A stretch of 64,000 bases of DNA. Source: Desulfotomaculum nigrificans DSM 574 (GTDB taxonomy: Bacteria; Bacillota; Desulfotomaculia; Desulfotomaculales; Desulfotomaculaceae). The stretch spans positions 498,257 through 562,256 of the forward strand of contig NZ_KI912183.1 of the NCBI RefSeq assembly GCF_000189755.2, written 5' to 3'. Below are positions 37,924 through 46,237 of the stretch, piece after piece; the first letter of the stretch is position 1, and every line of letters starts with the position of its first letter. Below the pieces are notes generated by a model, which saw nothing but the letters and a program-made list of their open reading frames with translations, made no database searches and was not told the origin of the DNA. A program made the position numbers and the translations under genes.

Positions 37924-38609
37924 CAGTTGCTGCTTCTGCCAGCCGGACGGCTGCTGTTATAGGCTTCCACAATAATTTGACCATCCGGCGAGAGATAAGC
38001 TATTTCAGGGTAATCCGCGTCATTTTCACCATCTGCCGGAGAACAGGCGATGGATGAACTGATACGGAGTTGGGCAGGGGTTAGACGGTGTGCCACCACC
38101 CTGGCATTTTCATCACCGGCGGCCCCGGCATGTACTACACCCCGGCAACTACCCATAACCATAACATTGCCATAGGCTACCACTTCGGCTCCGGCATGAA
38201 CATCGCCCAGGATTACCACATGGCCGGGATAATTAATTCGTTGTCCGGAGCGGAGGCTTCTTTTTACTAAAAGGGTACCGTTCTGGCTGGGTTGACTTGC
38301 GGTTGCATCGTTCACCAGATGGGAACCAGTAGATGAGCCGACAGTAGGAGTTGTGGTATTAGGGATTATCTTAGCCCTAATTTCCGGTTGGTGAATTAAC
38401 CCGTATTGCTGACATATTTGTTCCAATTTTTCCTTATGTTCATTTTTTACCGGTTCTTGATAAAAGGCAAACTTAGCCCCTTTGAAAAAACCCCGGGCAG
38501 CCTCCATTTTTTTATATAAATTTTGTCGGATATCTTCAAAGTCTTTTTCTGGATCAAAAAGAATCAGCAGCCCATGCCGGGTCCCTTTAATAGTAACAAC
38601 TTCACCCAT
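37923..38609 (-). CDS. minC: Septum site-determining protein MinC
   Basis: 228 residues. The N-terminal domain (VTIKGTRHGLLILFDPEKDF, about 1-100) and the C-terminal beta-helix (residues 120-210, SGQRINYPGHVVILGDVHAGAEV split over two turns, then MGSCRGVVHAGAAGD) are both present. MinC blocks FtsZ ring formation at wrong sites. minD and minE are not adjacent, which is unusual, since minC usually precedes minD. The start ATG 38609 follows AGGTGA by 5 bases. In Desulfotomaculum-type genomes minCD may lie apart; the MinD-like gene at 32.7 kb is not a close MinD. Confidence 0.88.
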   Translation of the reverse strand: MGEVVTIKGTRHGLLILFDPEKDFEDIRQNLYKKMEAARGFFKGAKFAFYQEPVKNEHKEKLEQICQQYGLIHQPEIRAKIIPNTTTPTVGSSTGSHLVNDATASQPSQNGTLLVKRSLRSGQRINYPGHVVILGDVHAGAEVVAYGNVMVMGSCRGVVHAGAAGDENARVVAHRLTPAQLRISSSIACSPADGENDADYPEIAYLSPDGQIIVEAYNSSRPAGRSSN

Positions 38610-38681
38610 AGAGGTCACCTGCCAATTTTTTTCATTATTAAATATTTGTTCGACTATTGGTGACCAATTCCTTCTATATTT

Positions 38682-40079
38682 CTACAAAAATATGGGTAGA
38701 AGTTTATTTTGTTTTAAATGGTAAATCAACAGTGGTAGCCAGGCAATTATGAAAGTACCTAACTGAACCGAGAGACTTATACTATCAGCAATTAATTGCG
38801 GGAGTCGCGATAGTTCAGCTGAAAATGTCAAAAACAGGCCGACATAAGCCAGTGAGTTTGGCAGTTTACTAACAGCCACCAAAGGCATAACCCAGGCCAA
38901 GTACCAGGGCTGAAACCATTTATTGGCAATGAAGAGATATATAATCGTAACCACCATGCTGCAAATGATTAGCAAATTATTGCTAGGTTTGGCCTTAAGC
39001 CAATACCGCCCCAATATGTATCCGTATACTACCACAAAAACCATCGTTAACACCAAGGATGTGGCCTCAAACACTAACCTTTGGGGTAGCTGGGGCAGCA
39101 GCTGGTAAAGTCCTTGAGAGATAACCGTATGCAGGGATTTAATGGAGTAAAAGTTCATTTGCTTAATTAAACCGTTAAAAATTTGCCAGCCGGCCCAGTA
39201 GGGACTAAACCATAGCAGGGCGAGAATTAAAGAAATCAGCCCTCCCACTAAGAGTGTTCTTAACCTGTTGTTTAACAAGTACCAGACGATAAAAAAGGGC
39301 AATAATATGGCCGGAACATACTTGGTTAATATGGCCATGGTGAGGCTGGGAATAGATAAAACTCCCCCTTGGTATGAGAGAAGGAGTAGCGCCAGGGTGA
39401 TAAAAGTTAAGACCAGGGCATCATTATGAGCGTGCCCAGGTAATTCAAATAACAGCAGGGGATTCCAGCCATAAATAAGCATAGCAGGTCCACTGCTTAA
39501 ATGATTCTTCTGAGCGGCCAACCCCACCAGTATAACATTAATTAAATGTATTATCCCTGCCCAGAGCTTAAATAAAATAATGGCCAAGAACAGGTTATTG
39601 CCGGATAACCAGACCACCCAGGCAGTAATCTTGGCCCAGACCGGTCCGTATACATGGGTCAGAAAACCCCAATCTGTGTTACTTAAAAAGGGGTCCATAC
39701 GCCAGCCGGCAATTTGGTGGGCAGTAGTAATGTAAGGGTTAGATCGGTAAAAGCTTTGCAATTTACCTGTAGCTATATAATAGTAAACATCCTGGCAGGC
39801 AAAGGGGTAGAGGAAAACCAGGAGTAGAGTAAAAACAGCCGTCCAGGCCAACACCACCACTGGCTTTATTGTTCTGAGGTCAGCCCTGACACACTTAAAG
39901 TATAAAGTGAAGGTGACAACAAAAACTAATAATAAGAATAAAGGTTCTAACCACTGATAATCCCCGCCAAATAAATATGGCTGGTAACTGTCCTTAAAGA
40001 ACCCCCGAAGACCTGGCAGTATTAGGACAAGCCAGGCCAGCGCGGTAAGTGCGGCCATGGTATTTAATCTTCCTTGCAC
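38682..40079 (-). CDS. Polytopic GT-C type glycosyltransferase (MptB/GT87-like)
   Basis: About 465 residues with around 12 hydrophobic helices. Short loops carry aromatic and acidic residues such as YPFACQDVYYYIATGKL and LPGHAHNDALVL, the kind seen in polyprenyl-phosphate-sugar-dependent GT-C enzymes. The family moves a sugar from a lipid carrier onto a glycan on the outer face. Start GTG 40079 behind AAAGGTGA. Divergent from the GT2 gene, whose lipid-linked sugar product could be its donor; that link is inference. Confidence 0.8.
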   Translation of the reverse strand: MQGRLNTMAALTALAWLVLILPGLRGFFKDSYQPYLFGGDYQWLEPLFLLLVFVVTFTLYFKCVRADLRTIKPVVVLAWTAVFTLLLVFLYPFACQDVYYYIATGKLQSFYRSNPYITTAHQIAGWRMDPFLSNTDWGFLTHVYGPVWAKITAWVVWLSGNNLFLAIILFKLWAGIIHLINVILVGLAAQKNHLSSGPAMLIYGWNPLLLFELPGHAHNDALVLTFITLALLLLSYQGGVLSIPSLTMAILTKYVPAILLPFFIVWYLLNNRLRTLLVGGLISLILALLWFSPYWAGWQIFNGLIKQMNFYSIKSLHTVISQGLYQLLPQLPQRLVFEATSLVLTMVFVVVYGYILGRYWLKAKPSNNLLIICSMVVTIIYLFIANKWFQPWYLAWVMPLVAVSKLPNSLAYVGLFLTFSAELSRLPQLIADSISLSVQLGTFIIAWLPLLIYHLKQNKLLPIFL

Positions 40080-40207
40080 AATAATCACCTTTCTGAATTA
40101 ATAACTTGGTTATTATTGCCATTTACTAAATATTATAACCTGTATAGATAGAGTAAATCTTGGTGAAACTCGTTATTGGGAAAAAATCCTAATAAGGAGA
40201 CATTAAA

Positions 40208-40528
40208 ATGATCGATAGTCCTAAATTATCGCTGGTTTTACCCATGTATAACGAAGAAGATAACGCCCGGCAAGTGGCCCTGGAACTACAGACTGAACTG
40301 GCCAGGGAAGGGATAAATCATGAATTAGTCCTGGTGGATAATGGTTCCACCGATCATACCGGTCAAATTCTTGCTCGGTTAGCCCATGAAAATCATGCCA
40401 TCAAGGTTGTGCGGGTGCCGGTAAACCAGGGCTACGGCTGGGGTATTATAAATGGCCTGCGTTGGGCCAACGGAGATTATTTAGGTTTTATGGGGGGGGA
40501 CGGTCAGATCAAACCACCGGATGTGTAA
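40208..40528 (+). pseudogene. GT2 glycosyltransferase, N-terminal fragment (cut by IS66)
   Basis: 106 codons encoding the front half of a dolichyl-phosphate-mannose-synthase-like GT2: LSLVLPMYNEEDNARQVALE, VDNGSTDHTGQIL and YGWGIINGLRWANGDYLGFM. The frame runs into an IS66 element after codon 105 and ends at a TAA supplied by the element. Removing the element and one copy of the 8-bp duplication joins it in frame to the fragment at 42990, giving a normal protein of about 253 residues. The enzyme would have made a lipid-linked sugar for the surface-glycan locus. Confidence 0.92.
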
Positions 40529-40575
40529 GCGTCAAATAGCCCCCACCTGTACATAAGGTGAAGGCATAGATATTA

Positions 40576-42165
40576 TTATTTATGTGCCCTGCAGTTTGCA
40601 GGTAATGTATCCGACCAGGGGAGAAACTTATCTAAGACATTAGGGTCATTGATATTGGAGTTGGGAAGTTTCTCAAAAATATAACTAAGGTAGTTGAAGG
40701 GGTTTAAACCATTTTCCTTGGCCGTTTCAACAATGCTATAAATGACAGCGCTAGCCCTGGCACCACGCTGGGTGTTAGCAAATAGCCAGTTCTTACGGCC
40801 AACTACAAAAGGTTTGATGGAACGTTCGCTACGGTTATTGTCAATTTCCAAACGTCCATCTTGCAAAAAGGCCTCGAGCTTATTCCACTGGCTAAGGCAA
40901 TAGTGTATAGCCTTACCAAAGGTACTTTTGGGAAGCACCTGTGAATTCTGCTCATTAAGCCACGCCCAAAAGGCATCCAGCACAGGGCGGCTGCGTGCCA
41001 AACGAGTTTTATAACGTTCTTCGGGAGTGGCATCTTTTAATTCACGCTCAATTGCAAAGAGACGATTACAAAACTCTAGCCCCTCCTTAGCAGCTACATT
41101 GGCTGAACGTTTTGATTGGGGTAGAGCTTTCAGCGCCTCATCAAACTTACGCCGAGCGTGAGCCCAACAACCGACCAGGATAACATCCGGTACTTTGTTG
41201 TAACCACTATAACCATCCACATGCAGAAAGCCCTTAAACCCATTAAGAAACCTGCTGGGATGTTCTCCCTCCCGGGTTGGCTGGTATTCATAAAGGACAA
41301 TGTGCGGACCCATACGTCCTGTACGATACAGCCAGAGATAAGATTTAGCTTCTGCATCCCGCCCCGGTTCATGAAGGACCTGCAGGACAGTTTCATCAGC
41401 ATGAAGGATATCCTGCTTTAGTAGGTGCTGGTGCATCCTATCGTAGAGAAGTGTTAACCAGCGGTTCGCGCCATAGAGCATCCAGTTAGCAAGGGTTTGG
41501 CGAGAGATTTCGATCCCAATACGAGCTAACTCTTGTTCCTGGCGATAGAGAGGCAGGCCCTGAACGTATTTCTGGCTCATAACGAAAGCCATAGCTGAAG
41601 GGGAAACTAAGCTTCCGGGAAGCACAGGTTTGGGCATGGGAGCAGTGGTAATGGGCGTAGTTATATTTTCACGTTCACAACGACGGCAGGCGTAAACATG
41701 GGACACATGTTTAATTATTTTTACTTGAGCCGGAATAACTTTCAATTCTTGACGCACTTCTGTACTCATTTCGTGCAACGGCCCGCCACAACAAGAGCAG
41801 ATCTGCTCCTCAACGGGTAGACGGTATTCAATAGTTTCAACCGGGAGATCTTTAAGCATCATCTCCCGGTGCCCACGTTGTTTTCTGCGTTTATATGTAA
41901 TGGTTTCTAAAGTCGGCTCAGCCAAGAGCACTTGGGCTTCCTTTTCGGCTTCATTGAAAAGGAGAAGCTGCTGTTGCTCAGAGGCTGTTTTTTCGCTTGA
42001 AGCCCCGAATTGCCGTTGTTTACTTAAGCGAAACTGTTCCTCAAACCAGTTTAGCTTAGCAGTTAGTTCAGCAATTTGCTTTTGCTGTAAAGCACAAAGT
42101 TTTTGAAGTTCTTCGAGGGATTGGGCATTATTAACTATATTATTCATGCCTTTATATTTCGACAT
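40576..42165 (-). CDS. tnpC: IS66 transposase TnpC
   Basis: 529 residues, the main transposase. It starts with a coiled-coil segment (LEELQKLCALQQKQIAELTA). Next is a zinc-binding part with ICSCCGG and YACRRCE, then the DDE core: LHADETVLQVL, FLHVDGYSGYN and RLEIDNNRSERSIKPFVVG. The triad residues are all present and the frame is whole. It shares a transcript with tnpB and tnpA. Confidence 0.95.
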   Translation of the reverse strand: MSKYKGMNNIVNNAQSLEELQKLCALQQKQIAELTAKLNWFEEQFRLSKQRQFGASSEKTASEQQQLLLFNEAEKEAQVLLAEPTLETITYKRRKQRGHREMMLKDLPVETIEYRLPVEEQICSCCGGPLHEMSTEVRQELKVIPAQVKIIKHVSHVYACRRCERENITTPITTAPMPKPVLPGSLVSPSAMAFVMSQKYVQGLPLYRQEQELARIGIEISRQTLANWMLYGANRWLTLLYDRMHQHLLKQDILHADETVLQVLHEPGRDAEAKSYLWLYRTGRMGPHIVLYEYQPTREGEHPSRFLNGFKGFLHVDGYSGYNKVPDVILVGCWAHARRKFDEALKALPQSKRSANVAAKEGLEFCNRLFAIERELKDATPEERYKTRLARSRPVLDAFWAWLNEQNSQVLPKSTFGKAIHYCLSQWNKLEAFLQDGRLEIDNNRSERSIKPFVVGRKNWLFANTQRGARASAVIYSIVETAKENGLNPFNYLSYIFEKLPNSNINDPNVLDKFLPWSDTLPANCRAHK

Positions 42166-42225
42166 GAAAAGCTAATTTCCTGCATAAATTACCGATAGTT
42201 GAAATTATTTCTTCCTTGCCACTTC

Positions 42226-42582
42226 TTACAAAATGGTACGTGCTTTTACTTCTGAATGTGCTTTTGGCTGTTTCAAAGAAAGGCCATCAAGTAACCAACG
42301 CAACTCCCGGCGGCTAATGTTTACTGTTGAGGAACTAGGCTCCATTGGCCACTCAAACTTCCCGTCCTCCAATCTACGGTAATAGAGCCAGAAACCATTA
42401 TGATCCCACTGAAGGATTTTTAGTTTATCGCGTTTACGATTGCAAAAAACAAAGAGGCAGGGGGAAAAGGGGTCTAGGTAGAAGTATTCTTTAACCAATA
42501 CAGCTAACCCGTCAATTGACTTGCGTAAATCAGTACTACCACAGGCCAGGTAAACCCGCTCTACGCCGATTTCATTAATCAT
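42226..42582 (-). CDS. tnpB: IS66 accessory protein TnpB
   Basis: 118 residues with the IS66 Orf2 pattern VYLACGSTDLRKSIDGLAVLV, then CLFVFCNRKRDKLKILQWD and NGFWLYYRRLEDGKFEWP. Needed for transposition of IS66 elements; the exact biochemical role is not known. It overlaps tnpA by 4 bases (ATGA). Confidence 0.95.
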   Translation of the reverse strand: MINEIGVERVYLACGSTDLRKSIDGLAVLVKEYFYLDPFSPCLFVFCNRKRDKLKILQWDHNGFWLYYRRLEDGKFEWPMEPSSSTVNISRRELRWLLDGLSLKQPKAHSEVKARTIL

Positions 42583-42896
42583 AGTTCTGTTAGTGTTTGT
42601 ACTACTTCTTTAAGTAGTTCCGGGTTGAAGCCTGATTGTACTTCGATGACCGCTTGCCCCACTCTTACAACTAGTCCATTTCTATCTTTGTTTGGACTTA
42701 TGTCATTCAATTCCAATGATACCCACTGTGATGGAGTTGCAGTAGGTGTGCCTTTGGGGTTAAGCCTTCTGAGCCAATACCGTAGTTGATGAGGTTTCAA
42801 ATTATGGGCTGCACACCATGCTGTTGTACTTTGCCCACTAGCTACAAAGGTAGCCACTCGTGCCTCCCATTCTTTTCGTAGTTCTGCTTTTGTCAT
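42579..42896 (-). CDS. tnpA: IS66 accessory protein TnpA
   Basis: 105 residues with a helix-turn-helix-like start (LRKEWEARVATFVASGQSTT, then AWCAAHNLKPHQLRYWLRRL). Start ATG 42896 behind GGGAGG; the longer frame from 42953 runs into the inverted repeat and lacks a ribosome site. First gene of the IS66 transcript. Confidence 0.9.
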   Translation of the reverse strand: MTKAELRKEWEARVATFVASGQSTTAWCAAHNLKPHQLRYWLRRLNPKGTPTATPSQWVSLELNDISPNKDRNGLVVRVGQAVIEVQSGFNPELLKEVVQTLTEL

Positions 42897-42989
42897 AAAA
42901 AAATCCTCCCTATTAGTATCATTGGGAAGATTATCGCATAAATCAAAAGACATGGGTATGTGGGTACTATTTGACGCTTACCCGGATGT

Positions 42990-43434
42990 AATTAAGGTAT
43001 TCCGTAAATTAGTTGATGGAGAGTATCAGATATGTAAGGTTACCAGGTATAGAAGAGAAGATGGTGTTACTAGAAGAATTGTGTCACTCATATTTAATAA
43101 GCTGTTTGTATATACATTTAAGGTAAATGTTGGGGATATTAATGGTTCTCCCAAAATAATGACCCGCCAGTTTTACCAAAAATTAAACCTGAGCTGTAAG
43201 GATTGGTTCCTTGACGCGGAGGTCATGCTGAAGGCAGTAGCCCTCGGTGCCTCCATTGGAGAGGTACCGGTGGTGTTTAACCCCAGATTAGGGGGGAGCT
43301 CCAATGTAAAGATTGGTACAGTATGTGAGTTTTTACGTAATATGTCTACCTATCGGAGAAAGGGTGTCTGGCATGAAAGTGGTGCTGTTATGTGGCGGGA
43401 AGGGGACACGGCTCAAGGAGGAAACCGCCTTTAG
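42990..43434 (+). pseudogene. GT2 glycosyltransferase, C-terminal fragment (cut by IS66)
   Basis: The remaining 147 codons of the broken GT2 gene, starting VIKVFRKLVDGEYQICKVTR. It carries the membrane-facing C-terminal part of the DPM-like family (DWFLDAEVMLKAVALGASIG and FNPRLGGSSNVKIG). It has no own ribosome site; an open frame reaches back into the IS66 end at 42922 but is unlikely to be translated. The last 62 bases overlap the start of rfbF, which carries its ribosome site inside this fragment. Confidence 0.9.
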
Positions 43435-44158
43435 ACCGAAACCCCTGGTATCTGTAGGGGAAAAGCCAATTCTGTGGCACATTATGAAATTATATGCCCA
43501 CTTTGGCTATAAAGATTTCGTCCTTTGTTTGGGTTACCTGGGTGAGATGATAAAACAATATTTCCTTAACTACGAATTAATGAACAGCGACTTAACCCTT
43601 TCTTTTACACCTGAACGAAAGATAGAAATACATAAAAAGCCGCAATTAGATTGGCAGATAACCATGGCTGACACCGGTATCGAGGCTATGACCGGTTGTC
43701 GTCTGAAAAGAATAGAACCATACATAGGTACCGATTCAGATTTTATGGTGACCTATGGCGATGGTTTGACCGATGTAGATATCAGTAAACTGGTGGCTTT
43801 TCATAAGAGCCATGGTTGTCTGGCCACAGTCACCGGTGTACGACCGTTATCCAGATTCGGTGAATTGGATGTACAGGGAGATATAGTCAAGGAATTCAGC
43901 GAAAAATCCCAGGTTACCAGGGGTTGGATTAATGGCGGATTTTTTGTTTTTCGCCGGGAATTCTTTAACTATTTAACTGATGATAATAATTGTATTTTAG
44001 AACGGGAACCATTGGAGCGCTTAGCTCGGGACGGGCAATTAAAGATATATAAACACCGGGGGTTCTGGCAGTGCATGGATACCTACCGGGACATGGAGCA
44101 GTTAAACAAGCTGTGGCGGGAGGGAAATGCGCCGTGGGAGGTATGGAGAAATGAGTGA
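43373..44158 (+). CDS. rfbF: Glucose-1-phosphate cytidylyltransferase
   Basis: 261 residues. The nucleotidyltransferase start is MKVVLLCGGKGTRLKEETAF, followed by RPKPLVSVGEKPILWHIMK, and later VTYGDGLTDVDI and the C-terminal FWQCMDTYRDMEQLNKLW. This is the RfbF/DdhA family that makes CDP-glucose from glucose-1-phosphate and CTP. ATG 43373 lies 8 bases behind GAAAGGGTG inside the GT2 fragment. Overlap of 8 bases with the next gene shows an operon. Transcription may be weakened by the IS66 upstream. Confidence 0.93.
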   Translation: MKVVLLCGGKGTRLKEETAFRPKPLVSVGEKPILWHIMKLYAHFGYKDFVLCLGYLGEMIKQYFLNYELMNSDLTLSFTPERKIEIHKKPQLDWQITMADTGIEAMTGCRLKRIEPYIGTDSDFMVTYGDGLTDVDISKLVAFHKSHGCLATVTGVRPLSRFGELDVQGDIVKEFSEKSQVTRGWINGGFFVFRREFFNYLTDDNNCILEREPLERLARDGQLKIYKHRGFWQCMDTYRDMEQLNKLWREGNAPWEVWRNE

Positions 44159-45140
44159 CTGGCAAGATAAATATGTGTTGGTTACCGGTTGTACCGGGAT
44201 GATCGGCAGTTGGTTGACGTCCAGATTAGTTCAGGAAGGGGCTCAGGTAGTTGGTATTGTGCGGGACCATGTGGCCTGCAGCAACTTATTTATTAATCAG
44301 TTAGACAAACACATCTACATTGCTTATGGAGATATTACAGATTTTAATTTTATTACCAGGGTGATGGCTGAATACGAGGTTGACACCGTCTTCCACCTGG
44401 CATCACAAACCATTGTGACCATTGCCAACCGTTCCCCCTTGTCCACCTTTGAATCAAACATAAAAGGCACCTGGAACATTTTAGAGGCATGCCGCCTATC
44501 ACCCACCGTGGAAAGGGTGGTAGTTGCTTCCAGTGATAAAGCCTACGGTCCTCAGGATCAATTACCTTACCTGGAGGAATACCCCCTCCGGGGGCGGCAC
44601 CCCTACGATGTATCTAAATCATGTGCCGACCTCATTGCCCAAAGTTACTTCTATACTTACGGCTTACCGGTGGCCATTTCCAGGTTGGTCAACGTGTACG
44701 GAGGCGGAGATTTAAATTTTAACCGCATTATACCAGGAACTATTAAATCGGTACTGGAAAACAGAAACCCCATTATTCGTACAGACGGCAGCCCCTTGCG
44801 TGAGTATATTTATGTCCAAGATGCGGTGACAGCTTATTTAACCCTGGCCCAAAATTTACACCGCCGGGAGGTAATGGGGCAAGCTTTTAATTTCGGTCCC
44901 CATTGTCCCGTTTCAGTACTGGAAATTGTGCAGGAAATAATTAAAGTTTCCGGACGAAAACTAATGCCCGATATCCGGGGCAAAGGGTCGTCGGCTGGTG
45001 AAATCAAGTATCAGTACAGTGATAGCACTAAGGCTAGGGAGATTTTAGGATGGCGTCCCAACTGGAATTTAAACCAAGGGTTACTGGAAACCATGGCTTG
45101 GTACAGTAACTTTTTTGAGAAGGTGAAAGCCTTGGGATAA
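44151..45140 (+). CDS. rfbG: CDP-glucose 4,6-dehydratase
   Basis: 329 residues, short-chain dehydrogenase type. NAD site VLVTGCTGMIGSWL, catalytic SSDKAYGP and YDVSKSCADL (YxxxK), and a C-terminal LGWRPNWNLNQGLLET. Following rfbF directly, it is best read as CDP-glucose 4,6-dehydratase (RfbG/DdhB), giving CDP-4-keto-6-deoxyglucose. GDP-mannose dehydratase is the alternative. The start ATG 44151 follows GGGAGG and overlaps rfbF. Confidence 0.9.
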   Translation: MSDWQDKYVLVTGCTGMIGSWLTSRLVQEGAQVVGIVRDHVACSNLFINQLDKHIYIAYGDITDFNFITRVMAEYEVDTVFHLASQTIVTIANRSPLSTFESNIKGTWNILEACRLSPTVERVVVASSDKAYGPQDQLPYLEEYPLRGRHPYDVSKSCADLIAQSYFYTYGLPVAISRLVNVYGGGDLNFNRIIPGTIKSVLENRNPIIRTDGSPLREYIYVQDAVTAYLTLAQNLHRREVMGQAFNFGPHCPVSVLEIVQEIIKVSGRKLMPDIRGKGSSAGEIKYQYSDSTKAREILGWRPNWNLNQGLLETMAWYSNFFEKVKALG

Positions 45141-45154
45141 CCGGTAAGCGGATA

Positions 45155-46087
45155 TTGGTGACAGGCGCAGGTGGATTTATAGGCACCCACCTGTTAGACA
45201 GACTTGCCGGTGAAGTAGAAGTAGGAGAAATTGCCGTAGTTATTAGAGGTAAGGGGCTATCCGCACCGGCTAGGGTCATGTGCAAAATTCAGATTATTGA
45301 AGCAGATATTTTGGATTACCAAAGGTTAAGCAATGAAATAAGTAAATTTTATCCTGATATGATTTTTCACTTAGCCGGCACCAGACCCCGCAGCCGTTCC
45401 TGGGGAGCCATACAACAAGCTTATCAAACTAACTTAACCGGTACCATGAATCTTTTAAGATCAGTGCAGGAGATCCCTTGTCAATCTATTGTTTTAGTGG
45501 GAAGTACCGCTGAGTATGGCCGAGGACCGGCACCTTATCAGGAAAGCCAACCGTTACAACCCAGCGACCCTTACGGTGCCTCAAAGGCCGCTGCCACAAC
45601 TTTAGCTGTTTTAACCTACCAATTATTTAATTATCCGGTGATTATATTACGGCCAACACTGGTTTATGGTCCCGGCCAAAACGACGATTGCTTTATGTCT
45701 CAATTAATTAGATCATTGTTATCGGGCCGTCATTTTTCCATGACCGGGGGAGAACAGTACCGGGACTTTGTCTATGTAAGCGATGTGGTGGAAGCATTGT
45801 GGCAAGCGGCCAATAACCCCAGGGCCTTGGGAGGAATTTTTAATATCGGCAGCGGCAAATCATATCCCCTGCGGGAAGTAGCCCGAATGATTGCAGACTT
45901 TATTGGCCAGCCTGATGATCTATTAAAAATTGGCGCTCTACCCTACAACAAGGAAGAACAGTTTGCATACTGTGTTGACATCAATAGCGCCAAGCAAGTT
46001 CTCAACTGGCAACCTAAAATTATGTTGCGGGAAGGGATTAAAGCAACAGTTGATTGGTTTCGCCGACAACATCTGAAAAATTTTTAG
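45155..46087 (+). CDS. NAD-dependent sugar epimerase/reductase; start unclear
   Basis: At least 310 residues of an extended SDR: TGAGGFIGTHL (NAD loop), VGSTAEYGRG, YGASKAAATTL (YxxxK), and RDFVYVSDVVEALW. Probably the next step on CDP-4-keto-6-deoxyglucose, for example an abequose/paratose-synthase-like reductase. The first in-frame usual start is TTG 45155. The frame is open from 45119 and encodes ITGKRILVTGAG, where the family's beta-1 strand should be. The real start may be a rare codon such as ATA 45137, 10 bases behind AAGGTGA. Confidence 0.82.
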   Translation: MVTGAGGFIGTHLLDRLAGEVEVGEIAVVIRGKGLSAPARVMCKIQIIEADILDYQRLSNEISKFYPDMIFHLAGTRPRSRSWGAIQQAYQTNLTGTMNLLRSVQEIPCQSIVLVGSTAEYGRGPAPYQESQPLQPSDPYGASKAAATTLAVLTYQLFNYPVIILRPTLVYGPGQNDDCFMSQLIRSLLSGRHFSMTGGEQYRDFVYVSDVVEALWQAANNPRALGGIFNIGSGKSYPLREVARMIADFIGQPDDLLKIGALPYNKEEQFAYCVDINSAKQVLNWQPKIMLREGIKATVDWFRRQHLKNF

Positions 46088-46113
46088 GGTCCAAAGTTCT
46101 TAGGACCCTAAAA
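46081..46113 (+). terminator. Terminator after sugar operon
   Basis: A perfect 12-bp stem (46081-46092 with 46103-46114) spanning the stop codon of the epimerase gene, loop of 10 bases. Confidence 0.78.
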
Positions 46114-46237
46114 ATATGTCCATTGATCCCTGGTTTCTGGTATAATTAATTTTACAACTTATCAGTCAATTAAATATCAGAAAGTTCAGGCTGTTCTGAT
46201 GATGTTCTTTTACCTTACTAAAACAGGAGGAATTAAT

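Larger units (their letters stand above)
40525..42981 (-). mobile_element. Complete IS66-family insertion sequence
   Basis: 2457 bp with three transposition genes (tnpA, tnpB, tnpC) read on the minus strand. Terminal inverted repeats begin GTAAGCGTCAAATAG at the left and its exact complement at 42967-42981. The host sequence CCGGATGT is present on both sides (40517-40524 and 42982-42989), an 8-bp target duplication as expected for IS66. All three genes are intact, so the insertion looks recent. Confidence 0.96.

Noticed and set aside
42922-43372. Complete gene starting at 42922
   Set aside because: Its first codons lie in the IS66 end. The rest is the C-terminal fragment of the interrupted GT2 gene, as shown by the 8-bp duplication and the restored frame.
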